The notes under the pieces are model-generated. The model had not been told where the DNA came from, searched no databases, and saw nothing but the letters and a program-made list of their open reading frames with translations. The position numbers and the translations under genes are program-made. Below, one piece after another: positions 1-7,423 of a stretch of DNA of 28,769 nucleotides (position 1 is the first letter of the stretch; every line of letters begins with the position of its first letter). Origin of the DNA: JAGOEF01 sp964511665 (GTDB lineage: Bacteria; Bacteroidota; Bacteroidia; Bacteroidales; ML635J-15); assembly GCA_964511665.1 (NCBI GenBank), contig CAZEHA010000043.1:1-28769 (forward strand), in the 5' to 3' direction.

Positions 1-85
1 GAGGAAGAGGGATTCGAACCCCCGGTCCGGTCGCCCGAACAACGGTTTTCAAGACCGCCGCATTCGACCACTCTGCCATTCCTCC
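1..85 (-). tRNA. tRNA-Ser (anticodon UGA), last bases cut by the window edge
   Basis: On the minus strand this folds as a class II tRNA. The acceptor strand GGAGGAA (85 to 79) pairs with TTCCTC at the window edge. The anticodon loop CTTGAAA carries UGA (plus-strand bases 49-51). There is a long serine-type variable arm, and a T-arm with GGTTCGAATCC. The final acceptor base and the discriminator fall just outside the window. It decodes UCN serine codons. A Bacteroidetes promoter lies immediately upstream (90-119), so it is probably transcribed on its own with almost no leader. Confidence 0.95.
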
Positions 86-89
86 GCTG

Positions 90-119
90 CAAAAGTAGAT
101 TATTTTTTGCAATCTCAAA
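90..119 (-). promoter_or_regulatory. Promoter of tRNA-Ser (Bacteroidetes -33/-7 type)
   Basis: Read on the minus strand, TTTG (119-116) is followed after 18 bases by TACTTTTG (97-90), a full match to the Bacteroidetes -7 consensus TAnnTTTG. Transcription would start about four bases further on, at the mature tRNA 5' end (85). The match and its position are seen directly; activity is inferred. Confidence 0.65.
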
Positions 120-267
120 ATACCCGAGTTGTTTTCAACAAATTTAATTTATTAGCATTTTGTATCCATTCTGCCCCAATGCTTCCTATAATTACGGCTT
201 GTTTTATTCGACTTTATTAACAATTCACTGTAAATATTAACAAAATGCGTTTTTTATTTGCAAAAAA

Positions 268-298
268 CTTGCGCAATATCAGTGATAATCTATATTTG
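268..298 (+). promoter_or_regulatory. Promoter of the HU gene
   Basis: CTTG (268-271), a 19-base spacer and TATATTTG (291-298) match the Bacteroidetes TTTG/TAnnTTTG promoter pattern. The predicted transcript start near 302 gives a leader of about 44 bases before the ATG at 346. The rest of the 260-base gap from 86 to 345 is AT-rich and shows no gene. Confidence 0.6.
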
Positions 299-345
299 CA
301 CAAGAAAACAATAATAATTTATTATTAACCTTAAACTAAAAAGTT

Positions 346-621
346 ATGAACAAAGCAGAATTAATTGATGCTATTGCAAAAAATGCTGGCTTAACAAAAG
401 CTGATTCGAAAAAAGCCTTAGACGCTTTCCTGAATGTAACAACCGACACTCTGAAAAAAGGTGGACGTATTGCATTGGTAGGTTTTGGTACTTTTGGTGT
501 TGCTGAAAGAGCTGCCCGCAAAGGTCGCAATCCTCAGAAACCCACCCAGGTTATTAACATCCCCGCCAAAAAAGTTGTTAAATTCTCGGCCGGTAGCGAA
601 CTGAAAAAAACCGTTAAATAG
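346..621 (+). CDS. HU-family nucleoid-associated DNA-binding protein
   Basis: This 91-residue protein has the length and layout of the HU/IHF family. An N-terminal helical dimerisation region (MNKAELIDAIA) is followed by the VGFGTF turn (residues 45-50). The DNA-intercalating arm tip is RNP (61-63) inside GRNPQ, and the C-terminal helix has FSAGSELK. It binds DNA as a dimer and bends or compacts it. It is a stand-alone HU domain, without the C-terminal extensions of some Bacteroidetes HU-like proteins. The gene has its own promoter (268-298) and a strong terminator (641-672), as expected for an abundant protein. I cannot tell HU-alpha from HU-beta type, so no symbol is given. Confidence 0.95.
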   Translation: MNKAELIDAIAKNAGLTKADSKKALDAFLNVTTDTLKKGGRIALVGFGTFGVAERAARKGRNPQKPTQVINIPAKKVVKFSAGSELKKTVK

Positions 622-640
622 TTAATGTTCAGTCTTTTAC

Positions 641-672
641 AAAAAGGGAGTGCCGTAAAGTACTCCCTTTTT
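641..672 (+). terminator. Rho-independent terminator after the HU gene
   Basis: AAAAAGGGAGT (641-651) and ACTCCCTTTTT (662-672) form a perfect 11-bp stem around a 10-base loop, with the U-rich 3' arm serving as the tail. It lies 19 bases after the HU stop codon and ends only 10 bases before the trmH start, so trmH may depend on read-through. Confidence 0.8.
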
Positions 673-682
673 ATTTGTTGAT

Positions 683-1390
683 ATGTCGATAAATTACAAC
701 AATAATGCATTAATTGAATACTTGTGTGGTTTTATTACCGAACAAAGAAAAGAACTATTCGATAGGTTAATAGAATTGCGCACCGACTACATGTGCATTG
801 TTCTCGAGGATATATTTCAACCTCACAATGCCAGTGCAGTATTGAGAACCTGCGATTGCTTTGGTGTGCAAAACGTTCATATCATTGAAAACAGCAATAC
901 ATACGAGATAAATCCCGATGTGGTATTAGGCTCGGCTCAATGGCTTAATCTGTTTCGCCACAATAGCCAGGCCAACAACACTGCCGATACTCTTGTACAA
1001 TTAAAACAACAAGGCTACCGCATCGTGGCTACAACACCAAAACAGATTGAATCAACTCTCGAAAACTTCGACATTCATTGTGGTAAGTTTGCACTTTGTT
1101 TTGGGTCGGAACTGCCCGGTCTTACTGAAACGGCACTTCAGCTGGCCGACGAACATATTTATATTCCCATGTATGGTTTTACCGAAAGTCTTAATATTTC
1201 GGTGTCGGCAGCCATTTGTACGCAATCGTTGATGCAGCGCATCCGCAACAGCAATATTTCGTGGCATCTGCCCGATGAAGAGAAAACCAAAGTGTATTTA
1301 CAATGGTTGCGTAACACTATAAAAGCTTTCGACAGTATTGTTGATCAATACCTTAAAAAAACTGATTCGTTACCTGACAATTTGCAATAA
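683..1390 (+). CDS. trmH: tRNA (guanosine-18-2'-O)-methyltransferase, SpoU/SPOUT family
   Basis: This 235-residue protein shows all three SpoU motifs. Motif 1 is NASAVLRTCDCFG (from residue 49), with the conserved Asn49 and the probable catalytic Arg55. Motif 2 is CFGSELPGL (139-147). Motif 3 is ESLNISVSAA (168-177), which forms the trefoil knot that binds S-adenosylmethionine. The N-terminal and C-terminal helical stretches fit TrmH better than TrmL or RlmB. The family methylates the ribose of G18 in the tRNA D-loop. The ATG at 683 keeps the usual N-terminal extension; the next Met is just before motif 1 and too late. The last 21 bases overlap the convergent protease gene. The specific target (tRNA G18 versus another RNA) is inferred from family resemblance. 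Confidence 0.88.
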   Translation: MSINYNNNALIEYLCGFITEQRKELFDRLIELRTDYMCIVLEDIFQPHNASAVLRTCDCFGVQNVHIIENSNTYEINPDVVLGSAQWLNLFRHNSQANNTADTLVQLKQQGYRIVATTPKQIESTLENFDIHCGKFALCFGSELPGLTETALQLADEHIYIPMYGFTESLNISVSAAICTQSLMQRIRNSNISWHLPDEEKTKVYLQWLRNTIKAFDSIVDQYLKKTDSLPDNLQ

Positions 1391-4156
1391 ACCCCTGACT
1401 TGCTGTTGTCGGTTTTTCAGCACAAAAACATACATTCCATCATTTTCAATAGTCTGCAATTCTACTACGGCAGGGTTTTCGCTAATAAGCCCTGTTAGAA
1501 TCTTTCTTCCCAACAAATCATACAGATCAAATTCACATGTTTCATCCGAAAAATTGTGCTGAACAATCACATAATTATTTGCCGGGTTCGGAAATAGTTC
1601 AGGAGGCTTAATATGGTAGTTGTCAACCAAAGCAGGATTCATTAAACTATCGTACATATTTCGTGCTTGCAATGCTGCCAACTTCATGGTATAAATGCTT
1701 TCGGATGCCAGTAAAGCAAATACCACCGATACAGAGTCGCCCGGGGCTATGGTAATTGGTCCTGCCGAAACACAGGTAACAACATCGGTGCCTGTTCCGG
1801 CAATTCCGGCCTCATCGCGGCTGTTCGAAAGCATGTAGAACTTTTCGCTATTGATAAAACCGTTGGTAAGGTCTATAAAACCGTCTCCTCCTTCAATCTG
1901 TTCGAGAGCGTAGTGGTTTTCGTGTTGCAACGACAGCAGCATCATTCCAGCATACAATGTTTGTTGCCCGGTGTATTCGGTAAACATCATTCGTGTTTGC
2001 TCATCGTAACTCGCTTTATTTTGTGCCGGCATCACCAAATCGAAATCGGCAAACAAGCCTGCATAATAATTGTTGAGCTCCTCTAAACCATCGTTCTTTA
2101 ACACATATTCGATGATAACAAAATCAGAATTTATATCATCATGCCAGCTGTATGCATTTTGTGTAATGAGCAACTGCGAGGGTTGAATATCGCGACTATC
2201 GTTCATCATGCTTTGTACATGTAAATTTCCAAGGCTTGGCGGGTCAACAAACCGAGGATATTGCAATACCTCAAAATCGGGCTCCTGCCGCACAGCTGTA
2301 TGGGTTTTTCCACCCGGTTCGGCAATCATCAAGCCACAATCGTAGAATAAATCGATATAGTTTTTATAATCCATCCCCCTACCTGCGTAACGCTCGCCAT
2401 CGTGAAAACCAAGCCGTCCATTCGCAGGCACCGACAACAGTATGTTTTTTGTAGAAATATTTTTGAACGATGGCTTTAGAAACACTTCAATATATTGGTA
2501 AGCCTCGTAGTTATTTGCAACAAAATCGATTCGTAACACAACAGTCTCATTGTAATCAATATTTTCGTCGATGAAAAAAGTTATGGCATTTTGTTCCAAG
2601 GCAATCGTTTCGAGCGATGATACATTTCCGATATTTATATTGGGATTTAGCAGTTGTACATAAGGGGAATTGCACGACACCTGCAATGTAAGATTCTCGG
2701 CATATGCCAGATAATTAATTAAATCGGCATGAACACTTACCAATAAAGAGTTTTGGTAGTAATCATCGCGATCGTCGGTAATCGCAATATTCTCGAGCGA
2801 AATGGCAGGTGTGAGTTCAGCAATGAGTGCATCATACATATTGAGTCTTCCTGTTCCAAGCAAACCTGCATAAGGAGCATTATAGGCAATTGTGTCGATG
2901 TTATCGCTTGATTGCTTTAGCAGTTCTGCAATTTGCAAAGCCGACAATTCGGGATAATACGATCGTAGAATTGCAGCAGCTCCTGCAACTACAGGTGCAG
3001 CAAACGAAGTACCACCATAAGCTATCATATACCCACCACCATCGTCGGTAGAATAGAGCAATGCTCCGGGAGCTGAAATATCTACCTGATAACCATAGGT
3101 GCTTCCGGCGGTAGTTCCTGTGTTATCGGGGGTCCATTTTTCATCGAGCGATGTAGTGGCTGCCACCGACAATACTCTTTCGAACGAGGCGGGATAGAAG
3201 CTCCCAAGTGAATTGGTATTACCACAAGCGGCTATCACCAGTGCATCGCGATTGATAACGGCATAATCGACAATGTCCTGTCCCAGCGGGTTCCAATATT
3301 CACTACCCCACGAACAATTAATCACCTTACATCCGTGGTCGGCAGCATACACAATGCCTTCGTATGCTTTAGTAAGAACATTGTTGTTGTCGGAAATTTT
3401 AATCGGTAGAAACTTACAACGAAACCCTGTACCGGCAATACCGGTAGCATTATTAACCTGTGCCGATGAAAGGCCCGAAACCCATGTACCGTGTTTCGAC
3501 ATATCGGCTTGCGGATTGTTATCGTTTTCGCCCAAATCCCAACCTCTGAAGTTATCGATATAACCATCACCATCGTTATCGATGCCATCTATAGGATCGT
3601 TGTGGTTATACGCAATCTGATAAATAAGATCGGGATGGTCGATATCGGTGCCTGTATCGATAATACCAATCACAATTTCATCGCTGCCCATATGCACATC
3701 CCATGCCTGATAAGCTGAGATAAGTGCCAGATGATATTGCTGACTATGCATTGGGTCGTCGGGTTCAAAAAGCAATTGTGGGATGTAATACGGTTGTGCA
3801 TATTCAATAATATCTGTTTGCTGCAGCTTTGCAATTAATGGAAAGATATCGACTTGCACTGTTGCCACAAAAATGAGCGACAAATCTACATAGGCTTGCC
3901 CCATTGAATTCCTCGCTTTTTCGGGACTTTGCGCATGGGGAAACATGCTATGCAGTTGAATCAGTCCGGCACTTTCAAACAACGACTTCAGCCCGGGTGA
4001 GTGAATATTCTGATTTACTATAGCCGATTTTGAATCGGCTTTCAGTTTAAAAACTACTACATTTTCGGCATAAGGATTGTTTTGCTGGGCTGTTGCCATA
4101 ATTGGGATATCAACAACCAGAAACAAAACTATAGCAACATACAAATATGTTTTCAT
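1370..4156 (-). CDS. Secreted subtilisin-like serine protease (peptidase S8) with T9SS sorting domain
   Basis: The protein has 928 residues from the ATG at 4156; an upstream in-frame start (4201) would put 15 extra residues before an otherwise ideal signal peptide (MKTYLYVAIVLFLVV). A propeptide-like region precedes an S8 catalytic domain. The triad is visible: Asp167 in IIDTGTDIDHPDL, His222 in SKHGTWVSG, Ser384 in GGTSFAAPVVAG, plus oxyanion Asn313. A calcium-type DNDGDG loop (about 193-198) sits between Asp and His. A long region of Ig/beta-type sequence follows. From about residue 853 a T9SS type A sorting domain begins (LFPNPANNYV, then YDLLGRKI), ending in a short basic tail. It is therefore predicted to be exported by Sec, cross the outer membrane by T9SS, and act at the surface or outside the cell. 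The substrate is unknown. Its 3' end overlaps trmH tail to tail. Confidence 0.92.
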   Translation of the reverse strand: MKTYLYVAIVLFLVVDIPIMATAQQNNPYAENVVVFKLKADSKSAIVNQNIHSPGLKSLFESAGLIQLHSMFPHAQSPEKARNSMGQAYVDLSLIFVATVQVDIFPLIAKLQQTDIIEYAQPYYIPQLLFEPDDPMHSQQYHLALISAYQAWDVHMGSDEIVIGIIDTGTDIDHPDLIYQIAYNHNDPIDGIDNDGDGYIDNFRGWDLGENDNNPQADMSKHGTWVSGLSSAQVNNATGIAGTGFRCKFLPIKISDNNNVLTKAYEGIVYAADHGCKVINCSWGSEYWNPLGQDIVDYAVINRDALVIAACGNTNSLGSFYPASFERVLSVAATTSLDEKWTPDNTGTTAGSTYGYQVDISAPGALLYSTDDGGGYMIAYGGTSFAAPVVAGAAAILRSYYPELSALQIAELLKQSSDNIDTIAYNAPYAGLLGTGRLNMYDALIAELTPAISLENIAITDDRDDYYQNSLLVSVHADLINYLAYAENLTLQVSCNSPYVQLLNPNINIGNVSSLETIALEQNAITFFIDENIDYNETVVLRIDFVANNYEAYQYIEVFLKPSFKNISTKNILLSVPANGRLGFHDGERYAGRGMDYKNYIDLFYDCGLMIAEPGGKTHTAVRQEPDFEVLQYPRFVDPPSLGNLHVQSMMNDSRDIQPSQLLITQNAYSWHDDINSDFVIIEYVLKNDGLEELNNYYAGLFADFDLVMPAQNKASYDEQTRMMFTEYTGQQTLYAGMMLLSLQHENHYALEQIEGGDGFIDLTNGFINSEKFYMLSNSRDEAGIAGTGTDVVTCVSAGPITIAPGDSVSVVFALLASESIYTMKLAALQARNMYDSLMNPALVDNYHIKPPELFPNPANNYVIVQHNFSDETCEFDLYDLLGRKILTGLISENPAVVELQTIENDGMYVFVLKNRQQQVRGLLQIVR

Positions 4157-4184
4157 AACCGTCAAATTAACAACGCAATTTAAT

Positions 4185-4216
4185 AAAAAAAGGCTGACCA
4201 ACAGCCAACCTTTTTT
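4185..4216 (-). terminator. Terminator after the DUF1573 gene
   Basis: On the minus strand, GGCTG and CAGCC (4206-4202 and 4196-4192) form a stem with a 5-base loop. Seven T follow (4191-4185), and an A run on the other side can lengthen the helix. It lies 19 bases after the stop codon of the DUF1573 gene and 29 bases before the protease start, separating the two genes. Confidence 0.65.
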
Positions 4217-4234
4217 ACATAACGCTTATAGCTT

Positions 4235-5335
4235 TTATTCGGTAACCTCACCCTTCACCTTAAGAATTACGCTTGGGTTATCGGGATCGTTGGTAATAAC
4301 AGTAATGGTTTTGTTCTGATTGCCTTTTTTCCCTGCAGAATTAAAAGTAGTGCCAATCTTACTCGACTCTCCGGGTTTAATCACCATTTTCTCGGGACTA
4401 GTAGCAGTGCAGCCACATGATGCTTTAATTTTACGAATTACCAAATCGCTTTTCCCTGTGTTGGTAAATTTGAATTCATAGCTTTTAGATTCTCCCGATT
4501 TTATTTGTCCGAAGTTGAACTCTGTCGACTCAAATGACATTTTGGGAGCTCTTGCTCTTTCTTCGGGTGTAAGATGCGAGAAGTCTTCTTCTACGGTTGC
4601 GCTTATCGAAATTCTGTCGTTTTGCATGGGTGTGCCATTAATTACCATGGTAACCCTATCCATTAAGAATCCAAAGTCTTTTTGTTTGGTGCCATCGTAA
4701 GTTACAATAATGCTTCCTTTTTGCCCCGACTCATCATTGCCCACACGGCCTTTCAAGGTTTCGGGAACTACTTTGATGCTAATGTGTGCCGGTACATTTT
4801 GAAAACTTATTTTTGCATCGGCTGTGCCCATATTAACGATTGGAATAGAGTCGACTGCTTTCTTGGTATTGAAAACCTTTACAAAAGCCAGATGAGATGT
4901 TTTCATGCGAATATCACCCAATTCTTTGGGGTATAAATCGATAAGACCTTTTTCGCGGGCAATTACATTACCTAAAATACGTAATACGTGATTGGGTTGC
5001 TCGGTGTTGGTGGTTACGGTAATCGATTTATCGAATTTACCGGGTCGGTTTCTGGGGTCGTAAGTCGCTTTCACATATCCTTTTTTACCGGGTTGCACCG
5101 GTTCTTTGGTCCATTCGGTTGCCGTGCAACCACACGATGCCCTAACATTTGTAACAATTAATGGCTCGCTGCCTGTATTTGTAAAATTAAAGGAAAAGGC
5201 TTGCGTGCCACTTTCTTCTTTAAAAGTTCCGAAATCGTGAGAGGTTTTTTCCCACGAAATAGTTGCGCTTTTTTGCTGAGCCATCACAACGATACTCATC
5301 AACAGTGCTGTAGCAAATAAAACTAAGTTTTTCAT
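4235..5335 (-). CDS. Periplasmic protein with two DUF1573 (Ig-like) domains
   Basis: The protein has 366 residues from the ATG at 5335. The longer in-frame start at 5395 is rejected because it places 20 residues before a clear signal peptide (MKNLVLFATALLMSIVVMA, cleavage near AQQ). Two DUF1573 repeats are evident, at about residues 26-125 and 265-364. Each opens with a HDFG or FNFG strand and contains the hallmark ASCGCTAT (Cys68/Cys70 and Cys307/Cys309). A middle beta-rich domain (about 126-255) lacks the cysteines. DUF1573 folds resemble ASPM/SPD-2/hydin Ig-like modules and are very common in Bacteroidetes, but no biochemical role is established. Both neighbours are envelope or secreted peptidases, though a terminator follows this gene. 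The domain call is firm; the function is unknown. Confidence 0.9.
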   Translation of the reverse strand: MKNLVLFATALLMSIVVMAQQKSATISWEKTSHDFGTFKEESGTQAFSFNFTNTGSEPLIVTNVRASCGCTATEWTKEPVQPGKKGYVKATYDPRNRPGKFDKSITVTTNTEQPNHVLRILGNVIAREKGLIDLYPKELGDIRMKTSHLAFVKVFNTKKAVDSIPIVNMGTADAKISFQNVPAHISIKVVPETLKGRVGNDESGQKGSIIVTYDGTKQKDFGFLMDRVTMVINGTPMQNDRISISATVEEDFSHLTPEERARAPKMSFESTEFNFGQIKSGESKSYEFKFTNTGKSDLVIRKIKASCGCTATSPEKMVIKPGESSKIGTTFNSAGKKGNQNKTITVITNDPDNPSVILKVKGEVTE

Positions 5336-5534
5336 ATTACAATATTTTAAATTAACATAAAACCGAGTGAAAAATAATTCGGTAAAAGTAAACAATTATC
5401 AGACCAAAAAACAGTTTTTTAGTTGTCAAATTTTATGAAGAATTTATAATTTTAATAAAACTTTAAGATTTCGCTGCAAGCACATTAAACAATGTCAAAC
5501 CATAATTAACTGATTTACTGAACTTAAAGAAAAT

Positions 5535-6215
5535 TTAATCGCGAGCACCCATAAAGATGAGCACATAATAAAACAATGTAGCCAACGAGGCAATCGCCGC
5601 GATAAAATAGGTAGAAGCAGCCCATTTTAGAGCATCTTTAGCATAATAATGGGTTGATGAATTGGTAATATTTGCAGTTTCGAGCCATTGCAAAGCACGA
5701 CGGCTTGCATCGATTTCAACAGGTAATGTAATTATTGTAAACAGAGTAGTTACCGCAAATAATATAATCCCAGCCAACATTAATTGCGGAAAGCTGTTCA
5801 CCATAAGAATACCGGCCAGCAAAACCCAGTGAACCCAGCGCGAAGCAAAGCTAACCACAGGTACCAATTGCGAACGCATATTTAAAAAACTATATGCCCT
5901 GGCATGTTGCAATGCGTGTCCGGTTTCGTGAGCAGCTACAGCTGCAGCAGCCACCGAATTTCCAAAAAACACATCTTTACTCAGATTTATTGTTCTATTT
6001 GCCGGATTGTAATGGTCGGTAAGCTGGCCTGCCACCGAAACCACCGAAACTCCGGTAATACCGTTTTCGCGCAACATTTTTTCGGCAACCTCCCTACCCG
6101 TAAGCATACCTTGTGTGGGTATTTTCGAGTATTTTTTAAACTTCGATTTCAATACCGAACTTACCATAAAGCTTAGCAGCATGAAACCACCAAATATTAA
6201 CAAATAAAGCATCAT
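5535..6215 (-). CDS. Membrane zinc metallopeptidase (YugP / neutral zinc metallopeptidase family)
   Basis: The protein has 226 residues, close to the usual length of this family. An N-terminal membrane segment (residues 2-20) is followed by a cytoplasmic stretch. The zinc-binding HETGH motif is at residues 96-100, with the two His as ligands and Glu97 as the general base. Two or three further hydrophobic segments follow (about 130-160 and 195-222), with a conserved LPVEIDASRRAL region between them that probably supplies the third ligand. It is an integral membrane protease of unknown substrate. The start could be Met1 or Met2. The gene is co-oriented with tsaD, 84 bases downstream of its stop, and may share its transcript. 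Confidence 0.9.
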   Translation of the reverse strand: MMLYLLIFGGFMLLSFMVSSVLKSKFKKYSKIPTQGMLTGREVAEKMLRENGITGVSVVSVAGQLTDHYNPANRTINLSKDVFFGNSVAAAAVAAHETGHALQHARAYSFLNMRSQLVPVVSFASRWVHWVLLAGILMVNSFPQLMLAGIILFAVTTLFTIITLPVEIDASRRALQWLETANITNSSTHYYAKDALKWAASTYFIAAIASLATLFYYVLIFMGARD

Positions 6216-6299
6216 AACAGTTACATTTAATTTTTTGATTAATTTTCAAAATACCTGCCAAATAAAAGCATGCGACATTTTGTCAGCAAAGTATAGTCA

Positions 6300-7334
6300 T
6301 TAAAAATCACCAATATCTAACCTTGCATCAGTAATCACATCAAATGCATTAAATTTTCGAGTCAGGTAATGATAATATGCAACCATGCCTATCATGGCGG
6401 CATTGTCGGTGGTAAAAGCCAGCTCGGGCAAAAACAATTTCAGGTCTTGTTTAGCCGCCAGTGTTGTGAGACCGCTTCTCAGTTGCGAGTTGGCAGCTAC
6501 ACCACCGCTCACTGCTATGGTACGAACACCTGTTTCGCGTATAGCTCTTTTTAGTTTCGACATCAACACATCGATGATGGCTTTTTGCAGCGAAGCGCAT
6601 AAATCGTTAAGGTTGTTTTGAACAAATGCAGCATCATTTTTCGAAAGGTCTCGTAAGGTATATAAGAACGAAGTTTTTAATCCGCTAAAGCTATAATTAA
6701 GCCCTTCTATTTTGGGTAATCCAAAACTGAAAGCATTTTCGTTGCCTTTCGAAGCCAATCTGTCGACAACCGGCCCACCCGGATAATCGAGCCCCATTAC
6801 TTTGGCACATTTGTCGAAAGCTTCTCCGGCTGCGTCGTCGATAGTGCGCCCCAGCACTTCATAGTTCAGGTAATCGTGTACCATCACCAACTGGGTGTGC
6901 CCTCCCGATACCAACAAACACAGCTGCGGGAAAACATCAGCGGCACTACCTCCGACATCTTCTGATACCATATGTGCCAACAAATGTCCGTGCAGGTGAT
7001 TCACCCCAATTAAGGGCAAGCCAAGAGCCTGTGCAAGCGATTTTGCTAGGCTGGCCCCTACCAGGAGAGAACCTTGCAAACCCGGACCTCTCGTAAAAGC
7101 AATCGCATGAAGCTTGTGAATAGGAATTCCGGACTTTTTTAAAGCAAAATCAACCACAGGCACTATATTAATTTGGTGTGCTCTGCTAGCCAACTCGGGG
7201 ACTACCCCACCGTAAAGATTATGAATTGACTGAGAGGCTATTACATTCGACAAAACCCTTCGGCCATGCAGCACCGCTGCTGATGTGTCGTCGCAAGATG
7301 ACTCAATTGCCAATATGTAAGGATTATTAACCAT
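6300..7334 (-). CDS. tsaD: tRNA N6-adenosine threonylcarbamoyltransferase, catalytic subunit
   Basis: The 344-residue length is typical of bacterial TsaD (Kae1/YgjD). ESSCDDTSAAVL (residues 11-22) is the N-terminal ASKHA-fold signature. NHLHGHLLAH carries metal ligands His113 and His117, and TDNAAMIGM carries the third ligand, Asp310. SGGHTQL, DDAAGEAFDK and SGGVAAN are further family motifs. It transfers the threonylcarbamoyl group from threonylcarbamoyl-adenylate to A37 of tRNAs reading ANN codons, working with TsaB, TsaC and TsaE, none of which is encoded here. The ATG at 7334 lies only about 7 bases after the predicted transcript start, so the mRNA would be nearly leaderless. It is divergent from tamB. 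Confidence 0.97.
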   Translation of the reverse strand: MVNNPYILAIESSCDDTSAAVLHGRRVLSNVIASQSIHNLYGGVVPELASRAHQINIVPVVDFALKKSGIPIHKLHAIAFTRGPGLQGSLLVGASLAKSLAQALGLPLIGVNHLHGHLLAHMVSEDVGGSAADVFPQLCLLVSGGHTQLVMVHDYLNYEVLGRTIDDAAGEAFDKCAKVMGLDYPGGPVVDRLASKGNENAFSFGLPKIEGLNYSFSGLKTSFLYTLRDLSKNDAAFVQNNLNDLCASLQKAIIDVLMSKLKRAIRETGVRTIAVSGGVAANSQLRSGLTTLAAKQDLKLFLPELAFTTDNAAMIGMVAYYHYLTRKFNAFDVITDARLDIGDF

Positions 7335-7344
7335 AATGCGTTGG

Positions 7345-7352
7345 CAAAATTA
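7345..7352 (-). promoter_or_regulatory. -7 element of the tsaD promoter
   Basis: The minus strand reads TAATTTTG, a full match to TAnnTTTG, ending 11 bases before the tsaD ATG. I see no good TTTG at the -33 position. It sits in the 89-base divergent gap shared with tamB. Confidence 0.45.
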
Positions 7353-7374
7353 ATCGAAATTGTATGATAATTGA

Positions 7375-7404
7375 ATTGGACTATTCTTTTTCTGATTAGA
7401 TTTG
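7375..7404 (+). promoter_or_regulatory. tamB promoter
   Basis: ATTG (7375-7378), an 18-base spacer and TAGATTTG (7397-7404, full match to TAnnTTTG). The predicted transcript start near 7408 leaves about 16 bases before the TTG start at 7424, which supports that start codon. Confidence 0.55.
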
Positions 7405-7423
7405 TATTTAAAATAGTAAGACC

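Noticed and set aside
5336..5534. Promoter for the DUF1573 gene
   Set aside because: Several CAAA cores exist on the plus strand, but none is followed by TA at the required spacing, so I do not call a promoter.
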